Source of the DNA: UBA2377 sp964429385
Lineage (GTDB): Bacteria > Verrucomicrobiota > Verrucomicrobiia > Opitutales > Opitutaceae
Reading direction: 5' to 3'
DNA: 22,310 nucleotides
Assembly (NCBI GenBank): GCA_964429385.1
Contig: CAYSBR010000054.1
Coordinates: 1 to 22,310 of the forward strand
Of this stretch, positions 1 to 10,747 are shown piece after piece. The notes under the pieces are model-generated. The model saw only the letters and a list, made by a program, of their open reading frames with translations. It did not search any database and was not told the DNA's origin. A program made the position numbers and the translations under genes. How positions within the stretch are numbered: the stretch's first letter is position 1; each line of letters begins with the position of its first letter.

Positions 1-3000
1 CCTTGGTGATCAACCTGGGCGCGGGCGGAGACGACTTTACGATTGCGAGCACGCATATCGGTGTAACCACCCTCCATGCGAATGCGGGAGATGATACGGT
101 CTTGGTCCAGACGGTTGTGGGTGAGACAACGGTGTTGGCCGGGGCTGGGGACGACGTGGTGCGTGTTGGCAGTCCGTTGAATACGTTGAATGGCATCCTG
201 GCCCTGCTCACGCTTGATGGTGCCGATGGCACGAATGAGCTCTTGGTGGACGACACGGGTGACACCGCCGATAATACGGGGATTTTGACCGCAACGATGC
301 TGACCGGCCTTGGTATGACGGCTGGCTTCATCTACACAAATTTTGCCCACCTGGAAATCGCTTTGGGGAGTGGCCATGACACTTTCACGATTGAAAGCAC
401 CCACGCCGGCACGACTGAGTTTGATGCCGGGCTGGGTGATGATGAGGTGGAGGTTGTGAGTCTCGCTGGTGAGACCTGGGTGCGGGGCAACGCCGGTGAC
501 GATCATATTACAGTCAATCCGGCCCACGTGACCGGGCTAAATCCGGTCGGCGCCGTGCTCCATCTCGATGGTAACGAGGGGTCGGACTACTATCGTATCA
601 AGCTGACCGGCGCCGGCTCGTCCCTCGTCAATGTGCTGGATACCGGAGCGGCCGGAAACGACCACCTGGAGATCGATGGAACCTTGGGCAGCGACACCTT
701 CCTCCTGCGCAAGGATTACATCGCTTTACTCCAGTATGTCGATGTGTCGCGTGAACAACAGCTGCCGGACTATGAGCGTATCAACTACAATGCCAACACG
801 GAGCAGTTGACCGTCAACGCGGTGGCTGGCGCCAATTACTTTGCCATCGATGACAACAGCACCCTGACGACGATCAATGGTGCGGGCGAAGGCGATACTT
901 ACCAGATCGGTCAGATCTTTGGTCCTGACTTTGCTGGGGACGGATTTGCCCTCGGGGACCTGTTGGAAAGCACCCGGGGCTGGCTCAGCCGCGGTATCAG
1001 CCGAGCCCTCTCCATCAACGGCGGCGATGGTAACGACACCTTCATGGTGTATCACAACCAAGCCCAGCTGAATCTTAGCGGCGGCGAGGGCAACGACAGC
1101 TTTGTTATCCGCACCTTTGCCTTTGTCGGGTCGTCGGAGGGTTCCGAGATTTACGATCCGAACCGCGGGACGACCAGCGTGGACACGGGGGGCGGCAGCA
1201 ACCATGTGGCCTATGCCGTCAATGCCCCTGTAGCCATCAGCGCCGGCAGTGGGTTCAACACCGTCGTAATTATCGGCACCGAGTTCAGCGACAGTCTCGT
1301 GATCACACAGACGGGTGTCTATGGAGCGGGCCGCTCGGTCGAGTTCTCCGGAGTCAGCGAACTGATTGTTTATCTGGCTGAGGGGAATGACCGCGTCTGG
1401 GTGCTCGGCACTCCGGCGGGTACGTCGGTGCGAATCATGGCCGGTTTGGGTTCCGATACGGTTTACCTTGGCGGCACCCCTGATCCGGTGGAGGTGGCGG
1501 TGCTGGACGGTGCCGGCAATGTCGTTGGCACGGAGATCCGGACCTTTCCTCCCATCATGGATGTCACCGGCCTGCTGGGTCCGCTGTTCATTGATGGTGG
1601 CGATGCGGAGGGGGTGGCGCCGCTGGAGGCCGGTATCGGCCTGCCCGGTGAAAACACCGGCCCGCTTACCCCGGTGGATAATCCGAATCTGCTGGTTACC
1701 GAGGCGGAGCAGATCGACCAGCTCATCGTTCACAATACAGGCAGCGGTGCGAATGATGTCGGAGTGCTGACCTCCGACCGTCTCCAAGGCTTGGGCATGG
1801 CGGGCGACACCGTGATTGCGGGCACCGCTTTCCTGGGTGGCGTCCACTTCATGGGGCTCGAGGAAGTCATCGTGAACCTCGGTTCAGGAAACGATACCTT
1901 CACGATCGAAAGCACCCACCAGGGCCGCACAGTGATCCACGGCAACGGTGGCGACGACGTCATCAATGTCCGTTCGATCTCCGGGCATACCGCAATTTAT
2001 GGCGGCAATGATGACGATATCATCAACGTCGGCTCGATCGCCCCGGTCACCGGCGGCGTGCTCACGGGCATCAATGCGCTGCTGACCGTGGACGGCGGGT
2101 CGGGCAACGATGTGCTCAATGTTGACCACCGCGGAGACGTGGCGGGCGGCACCGGCTGGCTGACCCAGACCACGCTCACCGGCCTGGAGATGACCTCAGA
2201 TCTGGCGACGGTGAACGACACGATCACTTTCCGGGTCACTGCGACCAGCGGGTCTTACACGCTCACCCATGGAACGGCGACGGAGACACTGGCTTGGAAT
2301 GCCACGGCTGACGATCTCACCGCTGCGCTCTGGCGCCTTCTGGGCAACCGTAATGCTTTTGCCCTGAAGGTGGGTGATGAGTTCCTGATCAACTTCCAAG
2401 GGGCGCTCCGGAGTCAGGACGTGATTCTCGGAGTGGCGGGTGATGTTACCGTGACGCACCGGATCGAGGGCCTGAACTACTACGGCATCGACACCTTCAA
2501 CATTGACCTCGGCTCCGGTGACGACGTCTTCAACGTCCGTGGCACCGTGGACGGCACGGTTACCAACGTGAACACCCACGCCGGCGACGATCGTCTCTAT
2601 GTTTCCTCCGCCGCGGATCTCACGACCGCGACCGCCACGGACTTCCTCGCCGGCCATCTTGATCTGATCGTCGGCCAGCTGAACCTCCATGCCGGCACCG
2701 GGCGCAATCTGCTCATGGTGAGCGATGAGGCCGCTACCGCAGGCGATGGCACGACCGCCGCGCCGGTGCTGCTCGCCGCCGATCTTATCCGCGGCCTTGC
2801 GCCTGCCGACATCACCTACCGCGCCGACGCGGCTGCCGGCGACTTCACCCAAGGCATCACCCTCTGGGCTGGCAGCGGCCACGATGTGATCCGGGTGGAA
2901 GGCACCGATGAGCGGGCTGGCGTCCGCACCCCCACGACCCTGAACACCGGGGCTGGCGATGATCACGTAACCGTGGTGCTCGACGCGGCGCTGCACGGCT

Positions 3001-6000
3001 TCTTCGTTCTCAACACCCAGGATGGCGACGATACCGTTGACGCCTCAACTTCCAGCCTCCCGCTGATTATCTTTGGTGGCGCCGGTGCTGACACGATCAT
3101 CGGCGGCGCCGGTGGTGACTTTATCTTTGGTGACCATGGGCGGGTGCACTATCTGGATGAAAACGGTGATGTGGTCGCCGTCCTCGGCGGCGGTGGCCCG
3201 GGCGACTTCACCGATGGTGTGATTCGCGATGACCTGTACGCTTTCACGGTCGATGCGTCGATCGGTGGCGCTGACACGATCACGGGTGGCAGCGGTGACG
3301 ACCTCATCTTTGGTGGCTTCGGCGCCGATGTCATTGATGCTGGCGAGGGTGACAATGCCGTGGCCGGCGACCATGCCGGGCTCACCATGGTGGATGGGCT
3401 CATCACGCGGTTTGAGTCCGATCTCTCCGGCGGCGGTGACGATACGATCACCACCGGAGCCGGTCGCGATCTGGTCATTGGCGGTACTGGCCGCGACAGC
3501 ATTCATGCCGGTGCGGGGGACAATGTTGTCCTCGGCGACCATGGTACGATCACTCTGACCGGCGACTTCGTCATCGGCATTGGCTCGACCATTTCGGCGG
3601 ACGGCGATGCCGATACCATCACCACACTGGGCGGTCGCGATTTCATCCTCGGCGGCGAGGCGGGTGACACGATCAATGCCGGCGACGGCCACAATGCCGT
3701 CGCGGGTGACCATGGGACCTTCACCATCACCTCGACGACGGTTTTCACGTTTACCGCCACGGACTTCACGATCGGGGGTGATGATACGATTACTGCCGGA
3801 TCGGGTGACGACACCCTTGTGGGTGGCTTCGGTGCCGATACGATCACAGCCGGCGAGGGCCGCAACGTCGTGCTGGGTGACCAGGGTGATGTGGCCCGCG
3901 ACCTCGTGGCTCAGGATATCACCGCCACCGCCACGGCCGAAGCTGTCGGTGGTGACGACATCATCACTACCGGGGCGGGCAACGACGTGATCCTCGGCGG
4001 CTCGGGTGCCGACACGATTCGCGGCGGCGACGGTGCAAACCAGATCTTTGGCGACTCGGGCACGATCACTTTGGTTGCCGGCCTGCCGGTTTCCCTTGCG
4101 ACCACGGCACCCACGCTGGGTGGTGACGACGACATTCTCGCGGGCGATGGCGACAATGTGATCTTCGGCGGTGCCGGCGCCGATGTCATTGTCGCAGGTC
4201 ACGGTCGGAATGTGGTCTTCGGCGATACCGGAAGTGCTGCATTTGCCGGCATGCTTACGGTCAGTCTCGTGGCGACCGCGGATGCGGGGGCGGCGGACGA
4301 GATCAGCGCCGGCAATGGCGACAATTTTGTGTTTGGTGGTCGCGGGGCCGATGTGATTACGGCTGGCGATGGCGCCAATGTTGTTTTCGGTGACCAAGGT
4401 GAGGTGACATTCACCGCCGGTCTTGCGACGAACCTGGCCAATACTCCTGCGACCGATGACGGCGATGACAGCATCACCACTGGTGCGGGCGACGATGTGG
4501 TGCTCGGCGGCGGTGGTGCGGATGAAATCAACGCCGGTGCGGGCAACAACACCGTCGCCGGTGACCACGCCACGATTTTCCGGGCGGTGAATGGCTCCGT
4601 CCTCACCACCACCAGCGTGACTTCAGCGGCTCTCGGTATCGGCGGTGACGATGTGATCACAACCGGGGCTGGTCGCGACCTGATCATCGGTGGTGCGGGT
4701 CGCGACACCATCATGGCGGGCGATGGCGACAACGTCATCCTCGGCGACGAAGGTCGCATCGAAACCATCGGCTTCCTTCTCAGCGTCGTGGAGTCCGACA
4801 CCGGTGCCTATGCCGATAGCATCACGACCGGCGCCGGCACGGATTATATCGCGGGCGGCGGCGCGGACGATGTCATCCAGGCCGGCGGTGGCATCAATGT
4901 TATCCTCGGCGATCACGGCACGATCACCTTTACGGCGGGCATCCTGACCCGCGTTGTCTCCATCACCAGCACGGGTGCCGACGATATCATTTCCGCCGGT
5001 GCCGGCCACAACCTGATCATCGGCGGGTTCGGTGCCGATACCATCACGACACTTGGCGGCACCAACGTCATCCTCGGCGATCAGGGCGAGATCGATGTGC
5101 ACGGCACGACCCTGATCAACGTGACCACGGTCGATGCGGAGACCGGTGCCGGCGACACCATCACCACGGGCGATGGCACCCATTGGATTCTGGGCGGCGA
5201 CGGCGGCGATGTCATCACCACGGGCGACGGCTTCGCCATTGTCTTCGGCGACCACGGCAGCGTCGCCCTCAGCGCCGGGGGCACCTACACGGTGCTTTCC
5301 CGCGATTTCGCCAGCGGCGGCGCCGACACCATCACCACCGGTGCCGGTGACGACCTGATCATCGGCGGTTTGGATTCCGACACCATCAATGCCGGTGAAG
5401 GTAACAACGTTGTCCTCGGTGATCATGGGCAGATCATCAAGACCGTTGCCGGGCTCGATTTCGTGGAGAGCCTGGCGCCGACGGAAGGTGCGGCCGACAT
5501 CATCCGCACGGGTGCGGGCAATGACGTGATCCTCGGCGGCGCGGGTGCGGATGACATCAATGCCGGCGCGGGCCGCAACCTGGTGTTTGGCGATCACGGC
5601 AACTTCGACTTTGAAGCTGGTGACCTCCGCACCGCAACTTCGTTCGATTACCTCATCGGCGGTGATGATCTCATCATCACCGGCAGTGGCGACGACCTCA
5701 TTTTCGGTGGCTTCGGCGCCGATACGATTATCGCCGGCGACGGCCACAACGTCGTGCTGGGCGACCAGGGCACGGTGACGCTCCATACCGGCGTGCTGAT
5801 CACCGTTTACAGCGAGCAGCCGACAGTGGGGGCGGTTGACGTTATCAGCACCGGCTCCGGCCACGATGTGATCCTCGGCGGTCTCGCCGCCGATGAGATC
5901 AACGCTGGCGACGGCGACAATCTTGTCATCGGTGACCATGGTGAGATTCATTGGATCGCTGGCGTTCTGGCGCGGATGCTCTCCACCGATTTCGGTGCGG

Positions 6001-9000
6001 GCGCTGGTGATGTGATCTTCACCGGCAGTGGCAACGACGTCATTCTCGCCGGTCCGGCTGAAGACACGATTGATGCCGGCGACGGTGATAATATTATCTT
6101 CGGCGACAACGGTTCGCTGATCTGGACCGCGGGTATGCTCAGTCAGGCTTTGAGCTTGGCCTCGGATATCGGCGCGGCCGATGCAATCACCACGGGCTCC
6201 GGCAACGACATCATCTTCGGTGGCACGGGTGATGACCTGATGGTGGCGGGTGACGGCAATAACCTGGTGTTTGGCGACAACGGCGAAGCCCGGTGGCTGG
6301 CGGGTGTGCCGGTGTTCTTCGGCAGCTTCGATCCGGCGTCGGCGGNNNNNNNNNNNNNNNNNNNNNNNNNNNNNNNNNNNNNNNNNNNNNNNNNNNNNNN
6401 NNNNNNNNNNNNNNNNNNNNNNNNNNNNNNNNNNNNNNNNNNNNNCGTCGGCGGGTGATGACACGATCACGACGGGCTCCGGCGATGACACGATCGTGGC
6501 GGGTGCGGGTGCGGATGTGGTCAACGCCGGTGAGGGCGACAACGTGGTCTTTGGCGATGAGGGCGAACTACACTATGATGTTGCTGGTGTGTTGGCGGAG
6601 GCGTGGTCGCTTGCTCCCGATCAGGGGGCGGATGATGCGATCACGACCGGCTCCGGCCATGATTTGATCATCGGTGGCTTTGGGCAGGACGAGATCCGCG
6701 CTGGCGACGGCCACAACGTGATCTTCGGCGACAACGGTAACGCGGTTTATAGCGGCGGTCTCGCCATACTCTTCCAGTCTCTGACCCCGGAAAATTCGGA
6801 TAACGACGTCATCGTTGCCGGTTCCGGCGATGACACCATCATCGCCGGTCACGGCGCGGACACGATTGAAGCCGGCGACGGCAATAACATCGTTCTTGGC
6901 GATGAAGGCGTGATTACGCTTCTTGGCGGCGTGGCGGTGGAGATCGTTGCCGAGGCGTTCGACGAAGGCATGGCGGATAGCATCACGACCGGCTCCGGCC
7001 ATGACCTGATCATCGGCGGCCACGGTGCCGACACAATCAACGCGGGCGACGGCAACAATATCGTGATCGGCGATAATGGCGTGGTGCTCTTGTCCGGTGG
7101 CGTGATTGAGCGTCTGGAGTCGTTGGCTCCTGTTATTGGTGGAGCCGACACAATCACGACCGGCTCCGGTGACGACGTCATCATGGGCGGAGCGGCCGGC
7201 GATGACATCCGCGCGGGTGACGGCAATAATGTCATCATCGGTGACCATGCCACGATCACCTTCCAGAGTGGCGCCTTTGCCTCACTCACGCCGACCACCC
7301 CGGAACTCGGCGGTGCGGATAGCATCCGTGCCGGCTCCGGCCATGATCGGATCGTAGGCGGCGCGGGTGCCGACTGGATCGATGCCGGCGACGGAAACAA
7401 TGTGGTCGTGGGCGATCACGCCATCATCCTCCAGCCCAACGGTCAGTTGGCCACCGTCGAGTCCGTTGCTCCGGCTGAAGGCGATGCGGACCTCATCTTC
7501 ACCGGTGCGGGCAACGACCTGATCATCGGCGGCACGGGCGGCGACACGATTCACGCCGGCGCGGGCAATGACCTCGTGTTTGGCGATCACGCGCTGGTCA
7601 CCGGCGCGATCCAGCTGGAGCTGCTGCCGCTGGCCATGCCGGTCCATCCCTTTACCTTTGTCTCCCACTTCACCCAAAATCTCGACGCCGCAGGCCGTCC
7701 GATGGGCGGTGACGACGTGATCTTCGCCGGCGCGGGCGATGACATTGTCTTCGGCCAGCAGGGTGACGACATCCTCTTCGGTGAGGATGGCGACGACGAC
7801 CTGATCGGCGGCCACAATGTGGCGGGTGGCCAGGATGGGGATGACATCATCTACGGTGGCGCGGGTTTTGACGTGATTGCCGGCGACAACGCCTCGGTCC
7901 TTCGCACGGGTGACAACCTCAGCGCCCGCATCCGCGTTCTGGCCGGCACCGCGTTGTTCGATTCCGAGGGCAAGCTCCTCGTCCTCGACGCTCCGCAGAG
8001 CTGGCCCTTCGACATGCAGGAGCGCGCGATCCTCATCCTTGATCATGCCTTTGACACGGATGCGGGCCTCCATGGCGTGGATCATCTCGTGGGGGGTGCG
8101 GGCGACGACATGCTCTTCGGCCAGCTCGGGGATGACTTCATCCATGGTGACGCGACGCTGCCAGTGGACATCGCCGCCGATGGCACAATTGATCGCACCG
8201 CCGTGCGGGCCGCAGTTACGGCTCTCTTCACCACCCACTTCTGGGCGGGGGCGGATTCCGATGGCGACGACTACATCGAAGGTGGCGGCGGCAACGACCT
8301 CATCTTTGGCGGGCTAGGCCAGGACGATATCGTCGGCGGCAGTTCCTCTCTGTTCGGGCTCACGGACCGCACCTTGCGGCCGGACGGTGACGATACAATC
8401 TATGGCGGCAACGGCACTGCGGCCGCCTCGGATGATTTTGGCGACCTTTCACCGAACGGCCGGGCCCGGGATGCCGACGTGATCCTCGGCGACAACGGCA
8501 ACATCCTTCGTCTGGTCGGGATCAACGGCGTGAATGCCGGGGCCTTCCTGACTTTCAGTTACGACACCACGGGCACCCTCCGCATCATTGTGCGCGGCTT
8601 TGAACTGCTCGATTACACCGTGCCGGAATCGGCCGACGATATCGGCGGCAACGACTCGATCTATGGCGAGGCCGGCGACGATACGATCCACGGCATGGGC
8701 GGTGAGGACGTCCTCTACGGCAACGGCCAGGACGACAATCTCTACGGCGGCAACGACGACGACCACATTGATGGCGGTCTTGGTGACGATGCGATCTCCC
8801 ATAGCGATGAACTCGCAGGCGAGGTCAATCAAGGTGCCCGCGGAGCTGCCGAAGCCGGGTCCGGCCCGATTCTGGAAACGGGTGGGGATCCGGAAGAAGC
8901 TGAGGTCACATTTGTGCCGCTGCCTTCCAATGTGCCCGCCGGGCTTGTCTTTATCCCGGGAGGTCGTCCGGTGGTTGCCACGTTCGCTGAGCTCCTGTTC

Positions 9001-9345
9001 AACCTTGGCGGCGGTCGCCCGTGGCTGCCCACCGGCAGCGACACCGTGCTGACCAATGGGGGCAGTGAGTGGCGTATTTTTGATGCCGGTATCTATTCCT
9101 GGTCCCGCTACGGTGCCCCCTCCAGCTTCCTGGGCGCTCCCTCTGTCGTCGCGACATTTGACGAGTTGATCGAAGAGGAGACTGAGACCCCTGAAACAGA
9201 AGAAGACGCGCCGCTGCCGCCAACCCCGGAGCAGGCATCTGTGGAAGGTTCCGAGCCGGAGGCCGGGGAGACACTGCCTTCCTCCGGTGAAGTGGTGCCG
9301 GAGATTGTTGAGGAGACGGGTGAAGAAGAGCCGCCGGCGGAGTAA
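1..9345 (+). CDS. Giant RTX-like calcium-binding repeat protein, 3' portion (5' end outside window)
   Basis: The reading frame is open from the first base, so the gene begins upstream; the apparent first codon at base 3 is only a TTG inside it. About 3,080 residues are visible if the N run is closed. The frame is codon positions 3, 6, 9 and so on up to 6345, and 6448, 6451 and so on after the gap, ending with TAA at 9343-9345. Glycine/aspartate-rich nonapeptides of the GGxGxDxUx class (for example GGSGDDLIFGGFGADVI) place it with hemolysin-type calcium-binding repeat proteins, which are usually secreted or surface-bound and fold as calcium-stabilised beta-rolls. Order: 116-residue modules, mixed beta segments, 26 supermodules of 57 residues, looser coils, then an acidic tail. 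No LPXTG, PEP-CTERM or autotransporter barrel is visible, so the export route is unknown. No secretion genes are adjacent. Function as adhesin or surface layer is inference. Family assignment is confident. Confidence 0.9.
9..704 (+). repeat. Two tandem 116-residue modules in the giant protein
   Basis: Two copies of a long module start at codon 9 (INLGAGGDDFTI) and codon 357 (IALGSGHDTFTIESTH), giving a period of 348 bases or 116 residues. Each begins with a G-x-G-x-D-x-FTI coil followed by ASTH or ESTH, then a hydrophobic beta stretch with GILALLTLDG or GAVLHLDG. A third copy lies at 1872-2200. The second copy loses similarity near its end. Modules of this style are common in giant bacterial repeat proteins; that comparison is from memory. 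Confidence 0.7.
1872..2200 (+). repeat. Third copy of the 116-residue module
   Basis: Within the giant gene this segment encodes VNLGSGNDTFTIESTHQG at its start, then GGDDVINV coils, GINALLTVDGGSGNDVLNV and a GLEMT end. It matches the two modules at 9-704 coil by coil. About 1.1 kb of less regular beta-rich sequence separates it from the second copy, so the copies are not all adjacent. Confidence 0.7.
2215..2460 (+). repeat. Single beta-rich inserted module of about 80 residues in the giant protein
   Basis: This part of the giant protein lacks Gly-Asp coils. It reads FRVTATSGSYTLTHGT, then a segment with LAWNATADDLTAAL, then LINFQGALRSQDV. The pattern resembles a domain seen in many giant surface proteins (consensus like GTFTLTFNGxTT, IxYNATAxxVQAAL, VTFxGALAGxDV). 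Here it occurs once and is divergent. The match is by eye and from memory; a profile search would settle it. Confidence 0.5.
3066..7602 (+). repeat. 26 tandem 57-residue (171 bp) RTX supermodules
   Basis: Each unit contains four nine-residue coils, for example TTGSGNDII, FGGTGDDLM, VAGDGNNLV and FGDNGEARW, then a spacer of about 21 residues. I located the GD of the last coil in every unit: codons at 3129, 3366, 3534, 3705, 3876, 4050, 4221, 4389, 4560, 4743, 4908, 5076, 5247, 5418, 5589, 5760, 5931, 6102, 6273, 6553, 6727, 6898, 7069, 7240, 7411 and 7582. After subtracting 109 bases for the gap, 17 of the 25 intervals are exactly 171 bp. The others are 165-183 bp, plus one of 237 bp. Spacers vary but keep the pattern hydrophobic strand, G, hydrophobics, S, then G(G/A)xD. 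Two further GDN coils occur later (near 7881 and 8487), outside the array. Confidence 0.9.
6346..6445. other. Assembly gap (100 N) inside the repeat array, probably artificial
   Basis: Exactly 100 N, the usual placeholder for a gap of unknown length. The nine bases before it (cgtcggcgg, 6337-6345) are identical to the nine bases after it (6446-6454). Merging the two copies removes 109 bases, restores one continuous reading frame and creates the peptide DPASAGDDTITTG, a normal supermodule start. Confidence 0.95.
8810..9345 (+). other. Non-repetitive C-terminal region and acidic tail of the giant protein
   Basis: After the last Gly-Asp coil (DDAISHSDE) the protein changes character. A segment of about 120 residues contains two copies of a VVATFxEL motif (PVVATFAELLF and SVVATFDELIE), separated by an aromatic stretch with WRIFDAGIYSWSRY. 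The last ~55 residues are rich in Glu, Pro and Thr and end in EEEPPAE. Type I secretion signals sit at the C-terminus and are poorly conserved, so this region could serve that purpose; nothing here proves it. Confidence 0.6.
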
Positions 9346-9499
9346 ATTGTGATTCGGGTCAGCGTGGACTCGGTGCGATCAAATAACCGAGGCCGGCGAG
9401 AAACGCAGGGATTGAAAATTGCAGATGCTGCGTTGCTCCAGTCAGTGCCCCGGCTTGCAGATCCGCGCCAAGTTCTGCAACCTGCGCGCCTGTTTTCCG

Positions 9500-9575
9500 G
9501 TCCTCGTAGCTCAACTGGATAGAGCAGCGGTTTCCTAAACCGCCTATCCCGGTTCAAGTCCGGGCGAGGGCACCA
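9500..9575 (+). tRNA. tRNA-Arg (anticodon CCT)
   Basis: A full cloverleaf can be drawn. The acceptor gtcctcg (9500-9506) pairs with cgagggc (9565-9571) with one G-U pair. The anticodon stem gcggt/accgc (9527-9531 and 9539-9543) closes the loop ttcctaa with anticodon CCT at 9534-9536. The T stem is ccc gg/ccggg around ttcaagt. The discriminator A at 9572 is followed by an encoded CCA (9573-9575). It reads AGG codons. No direct repeat or integrase suggesting an integrated element is seen next to it. Confidence 0.95.
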
Positions 9576-9655
9576 AACCTTTCCGGGATGACGCACTCGT
9601 CGTCCGGGATTTGCCGCTTGCGGGGGGAAATACGCCGGCCAACGTTGGGCGGCAG

Positions 9656-10747
9656 ATGCCCAATTGTTTCGGCAAACTCTTCACCATTTCAACCTGGGGC
9701 GAAAGCCATGGCCCGGCCGTGGGCGTCGTGGTGGATGGCTGTCCGCCCAACCTGCCATTGTCGGCCGAGGAGATTCAAGTGGAGCTCGACCGGCGCCGGC
9801 CGGGCCAAAGTGACATTGTGACGCCGCGCAAGGAGGCCGATGCCGTGGAGATTCTCTCCGGAGTGCATGAAGGCCGGACCACCGGGGTGCCCATTTCCCT
9901 GCTGGTGCGCAATGCCGACGCGCGGTCCTCGGCCTATGACGAGATGAAGGAGAAGTTCCGACCTTCGCATGCGGACTACACCTATCAGGCGAAATATGGT
10001 CATCGTGATCCCCGGGGCGGCGGGCGCAGTTCGGCCCGCGAGACCATCGGGCGTGTGGCGGCCGGGGCGATTGCCCGGAAAATTCTCGCGCAGGCCGGAG
10101 CGGTGGAGATCCGCGCATTTCTCACTCAAGTGCACGATATCGTGATGCCGCCGCAGGCCGATCTGCCCACCTTGGCGGAGATTGAGGCCACGCCGGTGCG
10201 CTGCCCGCATCCTGAAACGGCGGCCCGTATGATCGAGCGCATCAAGACGGTGCGCAGCGAAGGCGACTCCGTGGGGGGCGTGATCGAGTGCCGCGTGCGC
10301 GGTCTGCCGGTGGGGCTGGGGGCGCCGGTGTTTGATCGGCTGGAAGCGGATTTGGCCAAGGCGATGCTCTCGCTCCCGGCGACGAAGGGCTTCGAGGTGG
10401 GCAGCGGCTTTGACGGAGCCGGGCTCAAGGGCTCCGAGCACAATGATATTTTCCGGATGCAGGCTGGCCGGGTGCGCACGGCGACCAACTGTTCCGGCGG
10501 TGTTCAGGGTGGCATCAGCAACGGCGAGGATCTGGTGTTCCGGGTGGCGTTCAAACCCACGGCGACGATCCTGCAGTCCCAGCCGACCGTGGACATCCAT
10601 GGTCAGGATACGGAGCTCAGAGCCCGTGGTCGGCACGATCCCTGCGTGGTGCCGCGGGCGGTGCCGATTGTGGAGGCGATGGCCGCATTGGTGATCGTGG
10701 ACCATTGGATGCGGCATCATGCCCAGAACCGTTTATTTCAATTCTGA
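9656..10747 (+). CDS. aroC: Chorismate synthase
   Basis: Converts 5-enolpyruvylshikimate-3-phosphate to chorismate with reduced FMN, the last common step of aromatic amino acid synthesis, in the cytoplasm. The 363-residue protein has the family signatures: GESHGPAVGVVVDG at residues 15-28, RPSHADYTY, GGGRSSARETIGR from residue 121, and RHDPCVVPRAVP near residue 325. The start ATG at 9656 is chosen because MPNCFGKLFTISTWGESHG matches the usual N-terminus of the family; an in-frame TTG at 9611 would add 15 unlikely residues. The stop TGA overlaps the ATG of the next gene by one base (TGATG), which implies translational coupling. It lies 80 bases after tRNA-Arg. Confidence 0.97.
   Translation: MPNCFGKLFTISTWGESHGPAVGVVVDGCPPNLPLSAEEIQVELDRRRPGQSDIVTPRKEADAVEILSGVHEGRTTGVPISLLVRNADARSSAYDEMKEKFRPSHADYTYQAKYGHRDPRGGGRSSARETIGRVAAGAIARKILAQAGAVEIRAFLTQVHDIVMPPQADLPTLAEIEATPVRCPHPETAARMIERIKTVRSEGDSVGGVIECRVRGLPVGLGAPVFDRLEADLAKAMLSLPATKGFEVGSGFDGAGLKGSEHNDIFRMQAGRVRTATNCSGGVQGGISNGEDLVFRVAFKPTATILQSQPTVDIHGQDTELRARGRHDPCVVPRAVPIVEAMAALVIVDHWMRHHAQNRLFQF

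Noticed and set aside
3045..6542. Long minus-strand open frames (507 and 639 codons) opposite the repeat array; similar ones at 726-1847 and 7282-8238
   Set aside because: They mirror the biased Gly/Asp codons of the true gene, give repetitive His/Asp/Ala/Val-rich protein with no family motif, and one runs through the N gap. They are antisense shadows.
3066..7602. Regular 171-bp direct repeats resembling a repeat/spacer array
   Set aside because: The unit is coding, in frame, and both repeat and spacer parts diverge as protein; unit length is far from CRISPR repeats.
9369..9391. Hairpin ctcggt / accgag after the giant gene as terminator
   Set aside because: Six-base stem with an 11-base loop and no U tract; too weak to call.
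9580..9613. Direct repeat tccggga on both sides of gatgacgcactcgtcg after tRNA-Arg
   Set aside because: Only seven bases, no stable stem with a U tract; it is likely chance in GC-rich sequence.
9500..9660. Possible integration site at tRNA-Arg beside the giant gene
   Set aside because: No integrase, no second copy of the tRNA 3' end and no change in gene type was seen; the neighbouring genes are housekeeping.
9689..10720. Minus-strand frame of 343 codons opposite aroC, and 309 codons opposite the CobW-like gene (10738-11667)
   Set aside because: aroC is certain from its signatures; the antisense products are His/Arg/Pro-rich with no recognisable domain.
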